Source: JAUVKT01 sp036350795
Lineage (GTDB): Bacteria > Bacteroidota > Bacteroidia > Bacteroidales > VadinHA17
Direction of reading: 5' to 3'
Assembly (NCBI GenBank): GCA_036350795.1
Contig: JAZBNV010000101.1
Location: forward strand, 1-64,000
Length of the DNA stretch: 64,000 nt
The notes beneath the pieces were generated by a model. That model saw only the letters and a list, made by a program, of their open reading frames with translations. It was not told the origin of the DNA and did no database searches. The first letter of the stretch is position 1, and each line of letters starts with the position of its first letter. Made by a program: the position numbers and the translations under genes. Positions 32,763 through 40,625 of the stretch are shown here, one piece after another.

Positions 32763-33887
32763 TCAGGGCTTTCTTCCTTTAATTGAATATACCCGGCCGG
32801 TATTATCGATAACCCAGGTGTTTTCACCACTGGCCGACTCAGTATATGCTTCGTAGCCCGTAGGTTTTATAAGAATATCGATCCTGGTATCGTAATTAAA
32901 CCCATAATCTGACAGTGTCCTGACATCACCTGCAAATTCAGAATACTCTGATGCATACCTGCGCTGGGCATAGTACAGTTGCCTGAGAACCCATTTTATA
33001 TCTTCATCTGGATTTTTAACAAATTCCGTGGTGCCCTGGCCTGCAATAATATCAGAAAATTGCATATATCCCCATGTTTCAGGAGCATGCATATTTATTA
33101 TACCCTGTGGCGACCATACCCAGTTATATTCGGGGTAGGTTTTTCCGGTCGCCGGGTCAATGTCTTTTTTATATACCCCGTTTATAGCAGAGCTTATCCA
33201 GTTAACCCTCGAAAAATTAATTCTCCATTGCCTGCCGTCTGTCGGCTTAGATCCCCACTCTTCCAGTACATCGAAGGGGAAAGCCAGTTCAATAATCCAT
33301 TTTTCGTCTGTATCTTCAGGATTATTGAGTGTGCCATGGATTTTTACAGCTGTCTTCATCCCATTAATATTCCAAGCGTCAAGCACTCTTCCATAATCCC
33401 TGTAAGGACGCGTAAGCAGGAGGTCCCAGACTGTATTATTTGCATTTATCTCAAACTCGTAGTAACCATGGGTGTCTCCGTCAGGATCTATAAATACTTC
33501 AAAGTCATTATCGTAGTATACTACTGTATCCCTTTGCCTGAGATATGCCCAGATATGCGGTTCATAAAGCTCTGCTGCTATATAGAGGTAATCATCATCC
33601 CAGAGCATCTTTACATGAGTTTTATGCAGGGGGGCTGGTTTAACATCACCTTCAATATCGACAAAGTCTGATGTCCATTCTGCATTTATCCATGAATCCT
33701 CGTTAAGCTCACCATCAATAACAATGTTTTCGCCCCTGTAGCAGATATACTTCTGGGGATTGAATTCAATTGCTGATTCCGGGAGTCTTTCCATATCACC
33801 CGCAGGTATGGAATTATTGTTAACACACGAAAAGGTGGCAGCGGTAAGAAGTGCCACTAAAATGGAATATTTCGAGGAGTTTGCCAT
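32763..33887 (-). CDS. Carbohydrate-binding family 9-like (CBM9) lipoprotein
   Basis: The protein has 374 residues. A lipoprotein signal peptide (lipobox TFSC, Cys21) precedes a CBM9-like beta-sandwich with IDGELNEDSWINAEWTSDFVDIEG, VKMLWDDDYLYIAAEL, YDNDFEVFIDPDGDTHGYYEFEINANNTVWDLLL and WRINFSRVNW, the standard order for this family. A ~90-residue C-terminal extension follows (DIKWVLRQLYYAQRRYASEYSEFAGDV). CBM9 modules bind reducing ends of glycans or accompany secreted enzymes; no catalytic residues are visible. It stands alone between the tandem-repeat region and glyA. Confidence 0.9.
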   Translation of the reverse strand: MANSSKYSILVALLTAATFSCVNNNSIPAGDMERLPESAIEFNPQKYICYRGENIVIDGELNEDSWINAEWTSDFVDIEGDVKPAPLHKTHVKMLWDDDYLYIAAELYEPHIWAYLRQRDTVVYYDNDFEVFIDPDGDTHGYYEFEINANNTVWDLLLTRPYRDYGRVLDAWNINGMKTAVKIHGTLNNPEDTDEKWIIELAFPFDVLEEWGSKPTDGRQWRINFSRVNWISSAINGVYKKDIDPATGKTYPEYNWVWSPQGIINMHAPETWGYMQFSDIIAGQGTTEFVKNPDEDIKWVLRQLYYAQRRYASEYSEFAGDVRTLSDYGFNYDTRIDILIKPTGYEAYTESASGENTWVIDNTGRVYSIKGRKP

Positions 33888-33976
33888 ATTGATTTATTAT
33901 TTTGTTTGACTCTGGTCTGTTATTAAAATAACATTTCATTCTTATACAAGAACATATAAAAATAGCAAAATACATG

Positions 33977-33984
33977 TATATTTG
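33977..33984 (+). promoter_or_regulatory. Candidate -7 element of glyA
   Basis: TATATTTG is an exact TAnnTTTG match, giving a leader of about 80 nt. No TTTG is found 19-21 nt upstream. The leader contains AGGTAG-T-CTACCT (34021-34033), a perfect 13-bp palindrome of unknown meaning. Confidence 0.35.
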
Positions 33985-34070
33985 TTTAAACTTATTTACT
34001 CCTGTGTGTTTATTATAGGTAGGTAGTCTACCTGATTAACTTGTAACTTTATTAAAAATATATAGAAACA

Positions 34071-35351
34071 ATGGAGAGAGATACGCTGATTTTTGATCTT
34101 ATTGAAGAGGAGCGTCAACGCCAGGTAAATGGCATTGAGCTTATTGCATCCGAAAATTTTGTCAGCCCGCAGGTTCTTGAAGCCATGGGTTCGGTTATGA
34201 CAAATAAATACGCCGAGGGTTATCCGGGAAAAAGATATTATGGCGGTTGTGAAGTTGTGGATAAGTCTGAGCAGCTTGCAATAGACCGCTTGAAAAAGAT
34301 TTATAATGCCGGGTATGCAAATGTGCAGCCTCATTCAGGTGCACAGGCAAATATGGCAGTATTCCTTACAGTACTTAAGCCGGGCGATACCTTTATGGGA
34401 CTTGACCTGTCGCATGGAGGTCACCTTTCTCACGGTTCGCATGTAAACTCTTCAGGTATTCTATATAAACCGGTTGCCTACGGTGTAAAAGAAGATACAG
34501 GTTTGGTCGATTATGACATGATGGAAGAAGTTGCCCACAGGGAGAAACCTAAAATGATTATTGGCGGAGCCTCTGCCTATTCGCGCGAATGGGATTATAA
34601 GAGAATGCGGGAGATTGCCGACAGTATTGGTGCAATATTTATGGTTGATATGGCTCATCCGGCCGGTCTGATTGCTGCCGGATTGCTTGATAATCCCCTG
34701 GAATATGCACATATAGTAACTTCTACCACACACAAGACCCTTCGCGGACCTCGCGGTGGTATTATACTGCTTGGTAAGGATTTTGAAAACCCATGGGGTG
34801 AAACAACTCCTAAAGGGGAGATAAAAATGATGTCAGCAATGCTTAATTCAGCTGTATTTCCCGGTATTCAGGGAGGGCCGCTCGAACATGTTATTGCTGC
34901 AAAGGCTGTTTCTTTCGCCGAGGCACTAACTCCTGAATACAGGACTTACCAGGCCCAGGTAAAGAAGAATGCAGCGCATATGGCAGATGAGTTTGTGAAC
35001 AGGGGTTATAAGGTAATCTCGGGCGGGACAGATAACCATTCAATGCTTATAGATCTCAGGACAAAATTTCCTGAAATAACAGGTAAAATGGTAGAAAATA
35101 CCCTGGTAAAGGCTCATATTACCGTTAATAAGAATATGGTGCCATTCGACTCACGATCGCCTTTCCAGACTTCGGGTCTGAGGATCGGTACTCCTGCCAT
35201 AACTACACGCGGAGTAAAGGAGGACCTTATGGGTACAATGGTCGATCTTATAGATGAGGTAATATCAAATATTGATAATGAGGCAGTAATCAGTAATGTT
35301 GGCGAAAGGGTAGTCAGGCTGATGAAGGATATGCCTCTGTTTAAAATGTAG
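34071..35351 (+). CDS. glyA: Serine hydroxymethyltransferase
   Basis: The protein has 426 residues, the usual bacterial SHMT length. Landmarks are ELIASENFVSPQVLEAMGS, NKYAEGYPGKRYYGGC, LDLSHGGHLSHGS and the PLP-binding Lys222 in TSTTHKTLRGPRGG. It interconverts serine plus tetrahydrofolate with glycine plus 5,10-methylene-tetrahydrofolate in the cytosol, supplying one-carbon units. It is transcribed divergently from the CBM9 gene. The downstream response-regulator gene starts 122 bp later and may have its own promoter. Confidence 0.98.
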   Translation: MERDTLIFDLIEEERQRQVNGIELIASENFVSPQVLEAMGSVMTNKYAEGYPGKRYYGGCEVVDKSEQLAIDRLKKIYNAGYANVQPHSGAQANMAVFLTVLKPGDTFMGLDLSHGGHLSHGSHVNSSGILYKPVAYGVKEDTGLVDYDMMEEVAHREKPKMIIGGASAYSREWDYKRMREIADSIGAIFMVDMAHPAGLIAAGLLDNPLEYAHIVTSTTHKTLRGPRGGIILLGKDFENPWGETTPKGEIKMMSAMLNSAVFPGIQGGPLEHVIAAKAVSFAEALTPEYRTYQAQVKKNAAHMADEFVNRGYKVISGGTDNHSMLIDLRTKFPEITGKMVENTLVKAHITVNKNMVPFDSRSPFQTSGLRIGTPAITTRGVKEDLMGTMVDLIDEVISNIDNEAVISNVGERVVRLMKDMPLFKM

Positions 35352-35473
35352 CATCTTATTTACTCCTTCTCTAATGAGGAAGGCGGATAGTGGAGGCCTG
35401 GTAAAAAAGACCTATGTGATACCATATATAACTTTTTACTATCTTTACAAATAAACTCTAGCAGACTTTATTA

Positions 35474-35866
35474 ATGAGTAGCCGTAAATTATTGTTTGTA
35501 GTTGATGATGATCCTTTTATCAATCAATTGATTGTGAAGAGATTTAACTCGGATAATATCCTTGTTGAAGCCTTTGAATATGGTGAAGAATGTATTGAAG
35601 TTCTCAGCAGGAAACCAGATCTAATTATCCTTGACTATTATTTCTTTAAATCAGGTACCGACGTAATGAACGGGATGGAGGTTTTTGATAAGATCAGGGA
35701 GGTAGATGAGGATGTACCGGTAATAATGTTATCGGGGCAGGACAGGGGCGATATTGTACTGGAACTTGCCAGGAAGGGCATCACCGATTATGTTATAAAG
35801 GATAATTCCCTTATTTCAAACCTTGAAGCTGCCATTAAGGAAATCCTGGGCAGTAATATCTTCTAA
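35474..35866 (+). CDS. Single-domain response regulator (CheY-like receiver)
   Basis: The protein has 130 residues consisting only of a receiver domain. The acidic pocket is DDD (11-13), the phospho-acceptor is Asp54 (LIILDYY), the switch Ser87 is in VIMLSGQ, and the conserved Lys109 is in DYVIKD. There is no output domain. It must therefore work by binding a partner, such as a histidine kinase or phosphorelay protein; none is adjacent. It is 4 bp upstream of the TSUP transporter gene, so they are co-transcribed. Confidence 0.92.
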   Translation: MSSRKLLFVVDDDPFINQLIVKRFNSDNILVEAFEYGEECIEVLSRKPDLIILDYYFFKSGTDVMNGMEVFDKIREVDEDVPVIMLSGQDRGDIVLELARKGITDYVIKDNSLISNLEAAIKEILGSNIF

Positions 35867-35870
35867 ATAT

Positions 35871-36635
35871 ATGGAATGGTATATATACCCTGCAATAATC
35901 CTGGTTGGGCTTATTGCAGGTTTTATTAATACCCTCGCCGGTAGCGGCTCACTGCTTACCCTGCCTTTGCTTATGTTCCTGGGCCTGCCTGCCAATATAG
36001 CAAACGGTACAAACCGGGTCGCTATTTTTCTCCAGAATGTTGTTGCAGTTGGGTCTTTTCGTAAAAAAGAAGTGTTCCAGTATAGCGAGGCTACATGGCT
36101 GGTTATACCGGCTTCAGTTGGGGCCATACTGGGATCACTGGTTGCCGTTCATTTCAATGAGCATATTTTAAGCCTCTTTATTGGAGGTTTACTCGTGTTT
36201 ATGTTTATTATTATACTTCTGAAGCCCGATCGCTGGATTAAGGAGCAGGCCGGCAGGATAGATGGCAGTCCCAGGTTCTGGAGCATTATAATATTCTTCT
36301 TTATAGGCGTTTACGGGGGCTTTATCCAGGCAGGGGTGGGGTTTTTCCTGCTTGCCGGACTGGTGCTTAATGTTGGGGCTGATTTACTTAAGGCCAATGC
36401 CCTGAAGGTATTTATTATACTTGTTTATACCGGCGTGGCCCTTGTTGTTTTCTTTATTAACGGGCAGGTAAATCTTAAGATAGGTTTAATACTGGCTGTT
36501 GGGAATATGCTGGGAGCATGGATAGGCACTAATGTTGCCGTATCCTGGGGCCCGAAATTCGTTCGCATAATATTACTGCTGGCAATATTCGTTTCAGCCC
36601 TGAAACTGCTGGGTGTTTTTGAATTGATTTTTTAG
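35871..36635 (+). CDS. TSUP family (TauE/SafE-like) membrane transporter
   Basis: The start is the ATG at 35871; the frame is open further upstream into the receiver gene, but the first membrane segment begins at MEWYIYPAIILVGLIAGF. The 254-residue protein has about eight membrane segments in two halves, with the family motifs GFINTLAGSGSLLTLPLL and GVYGGFIQAGVGFFLLAGL. Members export or import sulfite, sulfoacetate, thiosulfate or other organosulfur anions, and the substrate is not predictable. Four bases separate it from the response-regulator gene. Confidence 0.9.
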   Translation: MEWYIYPAIILVGLIAGFINTLAGSGSLLTLPLLMFLGLPANIANGTNRVAIFLQNVVAVGSFRKKEVFQYSEATWLVIPASVGAILGSLVAVHFNEHILSLFIGGLLVFMFIIILLKPDRWIKEQAGRIDGSPRFWSIIIFFFIGVYGGFIQAGVGFFLLAGLVLNVGADLLKANALKVFIILVYTGVALVVFFINGQVNLKIGLILAVGNMLGAWIGTNVAVSWGPKFVRIILLLAIFVSALKLLGVFELIF

Positions 36636-36683
36636 CCGGCAAAACTCTTATCGGTAAACTTTATAACTCAACTGAATAAGAAG

Positions 36684-36764
36684 GTTGATAAAGTTGAAAA
36701 AGTTGATAAAGTTGATAAAGTTGATAGAGTTGAAAAAGTTGATAAAGTTTATAATGTTGATAGA
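36684..36764. repeat. 9-bp tandem repeat (GTTGATAAA-type), nine copies
   Basis: Nine consecutive 9-bp units run from 36684 to 36764: GTTGATAAA in four copies and variants GTTGAAAAA (two), GTTGATAGA (two) and GTTTATAAT (one). The array lies between the converging TSUP and TonB-like genes, 48 bp after the former and 24 bp before the end of the latter. Unit length is a multiple of three but no gene includes it. Confidence 0.88.
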
Positions 36765-36788
36765 AATATTCAACAGCTTATAATATTC

Positions 36789-37775
36789 TTACCTTAAAAT
36801 AAAGTGGTAGGTAATGCTTCCTTTTTGTATTACCGGGGCATCGGGTTTAGGGTTGAATTTGGCGGTTAAAGCAGCCTCCCTGGCTACCCTGAGGAAGTAT
36901 TCTTCAAGTGTTGTAGATCCTTTAACACCGGGTGTCGCCTTTGTTACGTTACCATTTCTGTCGACAGTAACTTCAACCACAACAATACCTTCGCTCTGAA
37001 TGTCATATTTGGGTTTAGGCAAGGACTGGGCCTGTCTGCCAGCCAGATCATAAGAAACTCCTTCAGTGCCTGTGCCGCCTCCTTCACCGTATTTTGCAGC
37101 TCCTACAGCTCCTGTTTCGACACCCTGGTTACCTTCTCCTCCTGCTATTCCCTGGTTTGTGCCTGTGCCGCTACCCTGGGTGTTGGATAATGCATTCTGG
37201 GTCCTGTTGCGTATATTTGCCAATCTTTTTGCCTGCTCTTCAGCTTCTTTCCTTAGCCTTGCTTCCTCCTCTGCAATACGTTGCCTTTCTGCTTCTTCCC
37301 GGGCTTTTCTAATTCTTTCTTCTTCAAGTTTCTGCAGCCTTAATTTCTCGGCTTCTGCTTCTGCCTTTTTCCTGGCTTCTTCTACCGGGTCGGGTTGCTC
37401 TACCTTTTTTTCAACAACTGGTGCTTCTTCAAATTCCTGTGTCAGGTTTTCTTCCTGTACTTCGGCTACTTCCTCAACAGTGCTGCTTATGTCTTCAACT
37501 ACATCTTCTGTAAGCGGATCGGTTTCGCCCTCATCGGGAGGAGAACTTTCTTCAGCAGCAGCCGATGAAGCTGCAGGTTCCATAATTCCCGAGCCAGTGT
37601 CGTCATAACCAAAATTTACCAGTATGCCTTCTTCCTGAGGCGGCGGATCAACTTTATGAAAGCCGGTCAGAAGCAATAAAGCCACCACTACCAGGTGAAA
37701 AATTATGGTACCAATAAGGCCCTTGGATCTTTCATTTGGAAAGCGGTACAAATCTTTATTTGGGACTTGTTGCAA
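36789..37775 (-). CDS. TolA/TonB-like energy-transducing protein
   Basis: The protein has 328 residues. It has one N-terminal membrane segment (LIGTIIFHLVVVALLLL), an acidic Glu/Pro-rich region, a TolA-like charged helix (about 130-195, with EEARKKAEAEAEKLRLQKLEEERIRK in sense) and a Gly-rich linker. A C-terminal TonB-type domain (EGIVVVEVTVDRNGNVTKATPG) ends YHFILR. It probably spans the periplasm and passes the proton-motive force from ExbB/ExbD to outer-membrane partners. The start is TTG at 37775 (no in-frame ATG before the membrane segment), overlapping exbD by 20 bp. Whether it serves TonB-type uptake or Tol-type envelope constriction is open. Confidence 0.9.
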   Translation of the reverse strand: MQQVPNKDLYRFPNERSKGLIGTIIFHLVVVALLLLTGFHKVDPPPQEEGILVNFGYDDTGSGIMEPAASSAAAEESSPPDEGETDPLTEDVVEDISSTVEEVAEVQEENLTQEFEEAPVVEKKVEQPDPVEEARKKAEAEAEKLRLQKLEEERIRKAREEAERQRIAEEEARLRKEAEEQAKRLANIRNRTQNALSNTQGSGTGTNQGIAGGEGNQGVETGAVGAAKYGEGGGTGTEGVSYDLAGRQAQSLPKPKYDIQSEGIVVVEVTVDRNGNVTKATPGVKGSTTLEEYFLRVAREAALTAKFNPKPDAPVIQKGSITYHFILR

Positions 37776-38148
37776 GAATCAGTTTATATTTATTGTCTTT
37801 CGCTATGTTCAGAACCTTTACCGCGTATTCAATTGGTACTGTTTTATCAACATGGAGAGATACGTAGGTATCCTCAGCATTACCAATTCTTTCAGCAAGT
37901 ACTGCTTCCAGGTTGCTGAAGTCAACAGGTTGATCTTCAACGTAGTACTGAAGATCCCTGGTAATAGAAACCGTTGTGAGAGGCTTTGCATTGGCCTGGT
38001 TGGCACCTTTGGGCAACAACAGTTTAAGAGCTGTGGGATGTATCAGTGTAGATGTTATCATAAAAAATATAAGCAGCAGGAACACTATATCCGACATTCC
38101 TGCCATGCTGAAGCTTACACTAATCTTATTCCTTGATCTTATAGCCAT
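37756..38148 (-). CDS. ExbD/TolR family biopolymer transport protein
   Basis: The protein has 130 residues with a single membrane segment carrying the essential acidic residue Asp20 (FSMAGMSDIVFLLLIFFMIT). A periplasmic domain follows that ends NIAKDNKYKLILATSPK. With the ExbB-type protein it forms the proton-driven motor in the inner membrane. It starts 7 bp after the exbB stop and overlaps the TolA/TonB-like gene by 20 bp. Confidence 0.94.
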   Translation of the reverse strand: MAIRSRNKISVSFSMAGMSDIVFLLLIFFMITSTLIHPTALKLLLPKGANQANAKPLTTVSITRDLQYYVEDQPVDFSNLEAVLAERIGNAEDTYVSLHVDKTVPIEYAVKVLNIAKDNKYKLILATSPK

Positions 38149-38155
38149 AATACCT

Positions 38156-38839
38156 CTATTTAACAGGTTCGTTCAGAATATCCATAAATTCGCTCGAAGT
38201 AGCTTCAAGCCTGAATATTACCTTTTCAACCTTAGCAACCAGGATATTGTAGGCAAAATATGCCAGTATACCTACGATCAAACCTGCAACAGTAGTAACC
38301 ATTGCAGTGTATATACCGTTGCTAAGTAGTGATACATCAATATTATTACCGGCATTCGACATATCATAGAACGCTTTAATCATACCAATAACCGTACCAA
38401 GAAAACCTATCATTGGTGCAGCACCTGCTATAGTGGCAAGTGTTGGAAGTCCCTTTTCAAGTTTATAGACTTCCAGCTTTCCAACATTCTCTATTGCAGT
38501 ATTTACATCATTCAGTGGCCGGCCTATACGGGTAATACCTTTTTCAACCATATTTGATGCCGGGGATTTGCTTGATTTGCAAAGATCGGAGGCAGCTTCT
38601 ATTTTACCATCATAGATGTAATCCTTGATGCGGTCCATAAAGTTCATGTCTTCCTTGCCGGCTTTTGAAATAACATACCAGCGTTCAACAAAAATATAAA
38701 TTGCTATAAGTGAGAGAAGTATAATGGGTACCATAACCCATCCTCCTTTTAGCACAAGTTCGCCAAATGATAGTGTAACTTCACTACCTTCTTCAAGTAA
38801 TACTTCACCTTCCTGCAAAGCCATCATTAAAAAACTCAT
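38156..38839 (-). CDS. MotA/TolQ/ExbB family proton channel protein
   Basis: The protein has 227 residues. It has three membrane segments: WVMVPIILLSLIAIYIFVERW, the pore segment APMIGFLGTVIGMIKAF, and VTTVAGLIVGILAYFAYNI. The GFLGTVIGM motif and the following Thr residues are the ExbB/TolQ hallmark. It forms the pentameric ring of the motor with the ExbD protein encoded downstream. It is the first gene of the three-gene unit. No convincing TAnnTTTG promoter was found in the ~110 bp upstream. Confidence 0.95.
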   Translation of the reverse strand: MSFLMMALQEGEVLLEEGSEVTLSFGELVLKGGWVMVPIILLSLIAIYIFVERWYVISKAGKEDMNFMDRIKDYIYDGKIEAASDLCKSSKSPASNMVEKGITRIGRPLNDVNTAIENVGKLEVYKLEKGLPTLATIAGAAPMIGFLGTVIGMIKAFYDMSNAGNNIDVSLLSNGIYTAMVTTVAGLIVGILAYFAYNILVAKVEKVIFRLEATSSEFMDILNEPVK

Positions 38840-38947
38840 TTCAATAATATCTTTTAATTATTTTTATAGTTTAAATCTCGTCTATCGTACAGGCATACAG
38901 CAGAATATAATTGTATGTTATCCATGCCTTTAACCTGCCGAAGATAT

Positions 38948-38987
38948 AAAAAAAACGAGATATAATGATTTGTATTATATCCCGTTT
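38948..38987 (-). terminator. Rho-independent terminator downstream of nhaD
   Basis: On the minus strand a 14-bp stem (38987-38974 with 38966-38953, one G-U pair, 7-nt loop) is followed by a T-run (38953-38948). It starts 25 bp after the nhaD stop codon and isolates nhaD from the exbB operon. Confidence 0.88.
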
Positions 38988-39011
38988 AATAAATAATTTG
39001 TTAACAGGCTC

Positions 39012-40484
39012 CTAGTGCACCACCCAGATCTGGGTTTGCACCCAGTATGCCCCGGCGCCTGCCAGGTAACCTATAACGGCTATCCATGTAATTTTTTTCA
39101 TATACCATATAAAGTCGATCCGTTCAAGTCCCATTGCAGCAACACCTGCTGCTGAGCCGATAATAAGCATTGAACCACCTGTTCCGGCACAGTATGCGAG
39201 GAACTCCCAGAACAGTCCGTCCTGCACAAAGAATTTCAGATATTCAGGATCTGCTGCAATCTGGAGCATCTCGGGACTTGCAATAGGATACATTCCCATA
39301 GCTCCTGCAACAAGAGGAACATTGTCTACAATTGCAGATAAGGCTCCGATTGCCAGGTTAATAGCAAAAATACTGTGCAGTTTTTCATCAAGATATCCTG
39401 CAAGAAGGCTCAACTGTCCTGCCGACTGCAGACTGGCAACTGCAAGCAGTATGCCCAGGAAGAAGAAAATGGTAGGTGTATCAACCTTTTTAACAATATG
39501 GAAAATAGTTAACTTCCTCTTAACCTCAGCCTCTTTATTTCGGTGCATTATTTCAGAAACAAGCCAGATTGTACCAAGCCCGAAGAGCATGCCAACATAG
39601 GGAGGCAGGTGGGTAATTGTTTTAAATACTGGTACATTAATAAGGGCTGCCAGTCCAAGAATCAGCATAAAAACTCTTTCCCTGCTGCTTGTATATTCGC
39701 CGCCATCATTTTCAACAAGCGGTCTTGTTACATTTCCTTTCAGAATAAATGATAGTATTGCAAGCGGTACCAGCATACTGACTAAACTGGGGATAAATAC
39801 CCTGGTTATTATTGCCATGGTTGTTACCTGACCGCCAATCCATAGCATTATTGTTGTTACGTCACCAATTGGCGACCAGGCCCCGCCTGCATTTGCTGCA
39901 ATAACTATTATACTCGCAAAGAACCACCTGGTTCCTTTTTCGTCGATAAGCTTCCTGAGTAATGCAACCATTACAATTGTAGTAGTAAGGTTATCAAGAG
40001 CTGCCGACATAAAGAAAGTAAGGATGCTGAGGATCCAGAGAAGTTTAACCTTACTGGTTGTGGTGATTTTATCGGTTATAACCTTGAAACCCTGGTGCTG
40101 GTCAATTGTTTCTACAATTGTCATAGCTCCAAACAGGAAGAATAGTATTTCGGCTATCTCGATAAGATGATGACCAAGTTCTTCCTTGATAAAATGCGAG
40201 GTACTGTGAGCTGTCTCAACAGTTTCCTTGAAAGGAGAGGTGGCAAATTCAAGCTCACTCATTGTAGGCTTGATGTTATTGACAAATGCTGCAGCCATTT
40301 CCTTAAGCTCGGTCCATGCCGGTGAATACCCCAGGCCCAGAATCTGGTTACCAAATAAAGCATAAACTGCCCATAAAATTGAACCAAGCAGCAGGGCAGA
40401 TGCTGCCTTTTCGATTTTCAGAGGATGCTCCAGGGCTATCATTGTATAACCAAAGATAAAGAGCACAACCATTACAATAAACAT
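39012..40484 (-). CDS. nhaD: Sodium:proton antiporter, NhaD family
   Basis: The protein has 490 residues with 10-12 membrane segments. Family landmarks are SAALDNLTTTIVMVALLRKL, ANAGGAWSPIGDVTTIMLW and SAIVDNVPLVAGAMGMYPI, all typical of NhaD and the wider ion-transporter superfamily. It exports Na+ (or Li+) in exchange for protons at the inner membrane, common in marine or alkaliphilic bacteria. The gene is apparently monocistronic: a strong terminator follows, and a weak promoter-like TTTG/TAGGTTCT pair (40548-40519) precedes it. Confidence 0.93.
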   Translation of the reverse strand: MFIVMVVLFIFGYTMIALEHPLKIEKAASALLLGSILWAVYALFGNQILGLGYSPAWTELKEMAAAFVNNIKPTMSELEFATSPFKETVETAHSTSHFIKEELGHHLIEIAEILFFLFGAMTIVETIDQHQGFKVITDKITTTSKVKLLWILSILTFFMSAALDNLTTTIVMVALLRKLIDEKGTRWFFASIIVIAANAGGAWSPIGDVTTIMLWIGGQVTTMAIITRVFIPSLVSMLVPLAILSFILKGNVTRPLVENDGGEYTSSRERVFMLILGLAALINVPVFKTITHLPPYVGMLFGLGTIWLVSEIMHRNKEAEVKRKLTIFHIVKKVDTPTIFFFLGILLAVASLQSAGQLSLLAGYLDEKLHSIFAINLAIGALSAIVDNVPLVAGAMGMYPIASPEMLQIAADPEYLKFFVQDGLFWEFLAYCAGTGGSMLIIGSAAGVAAMGLERIDFIWYMKKITWIAVIGYLAGAGAYWVQTQIWVVH

Positions 40485-40625
40485 AATCAGTTGATTTTAT
40501 TTGAGTTAATAGAATTGAAGAACCTAAGTTTTTTATGTTAAGGCACAAAAATAAGCTAATTTTTTATAACTGCAAGGTGTTTCAGAACAGTATAAAAGCT
40601 GATTCAGAACCTGTTTAAGAGAATA

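Noticed and set aside
32979..33671. 230-residue plus-strand open frame
   Set aside because: It lies entirely antisense to the CBM9-like gene, has no domain, and that gene is well supported by its signal peptide and fold.
32603..36764. Tandem arrays considered as CRISPR
   Set aside because: Units are 7 and 9 bp without spacers, and no cas gene is present.
37066..37608. 180-residue plus-strand open frame, rich in Ser, Ala and Pro
   Set aside because: It is antisense to the Glu/Lys-rich region of the TolA/TonB-like gene, whose composition creates long Ser/Ala-rich frames on the other strand. It has no recognisable start context or domain.
40519..40548. TTTG-N18-TAGGTTCT considered as the nhaD promoter
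   Set aside because: The -7 half matches only six of eight positions and the spacer is short; mentioned only as weak evidence under nhaD.
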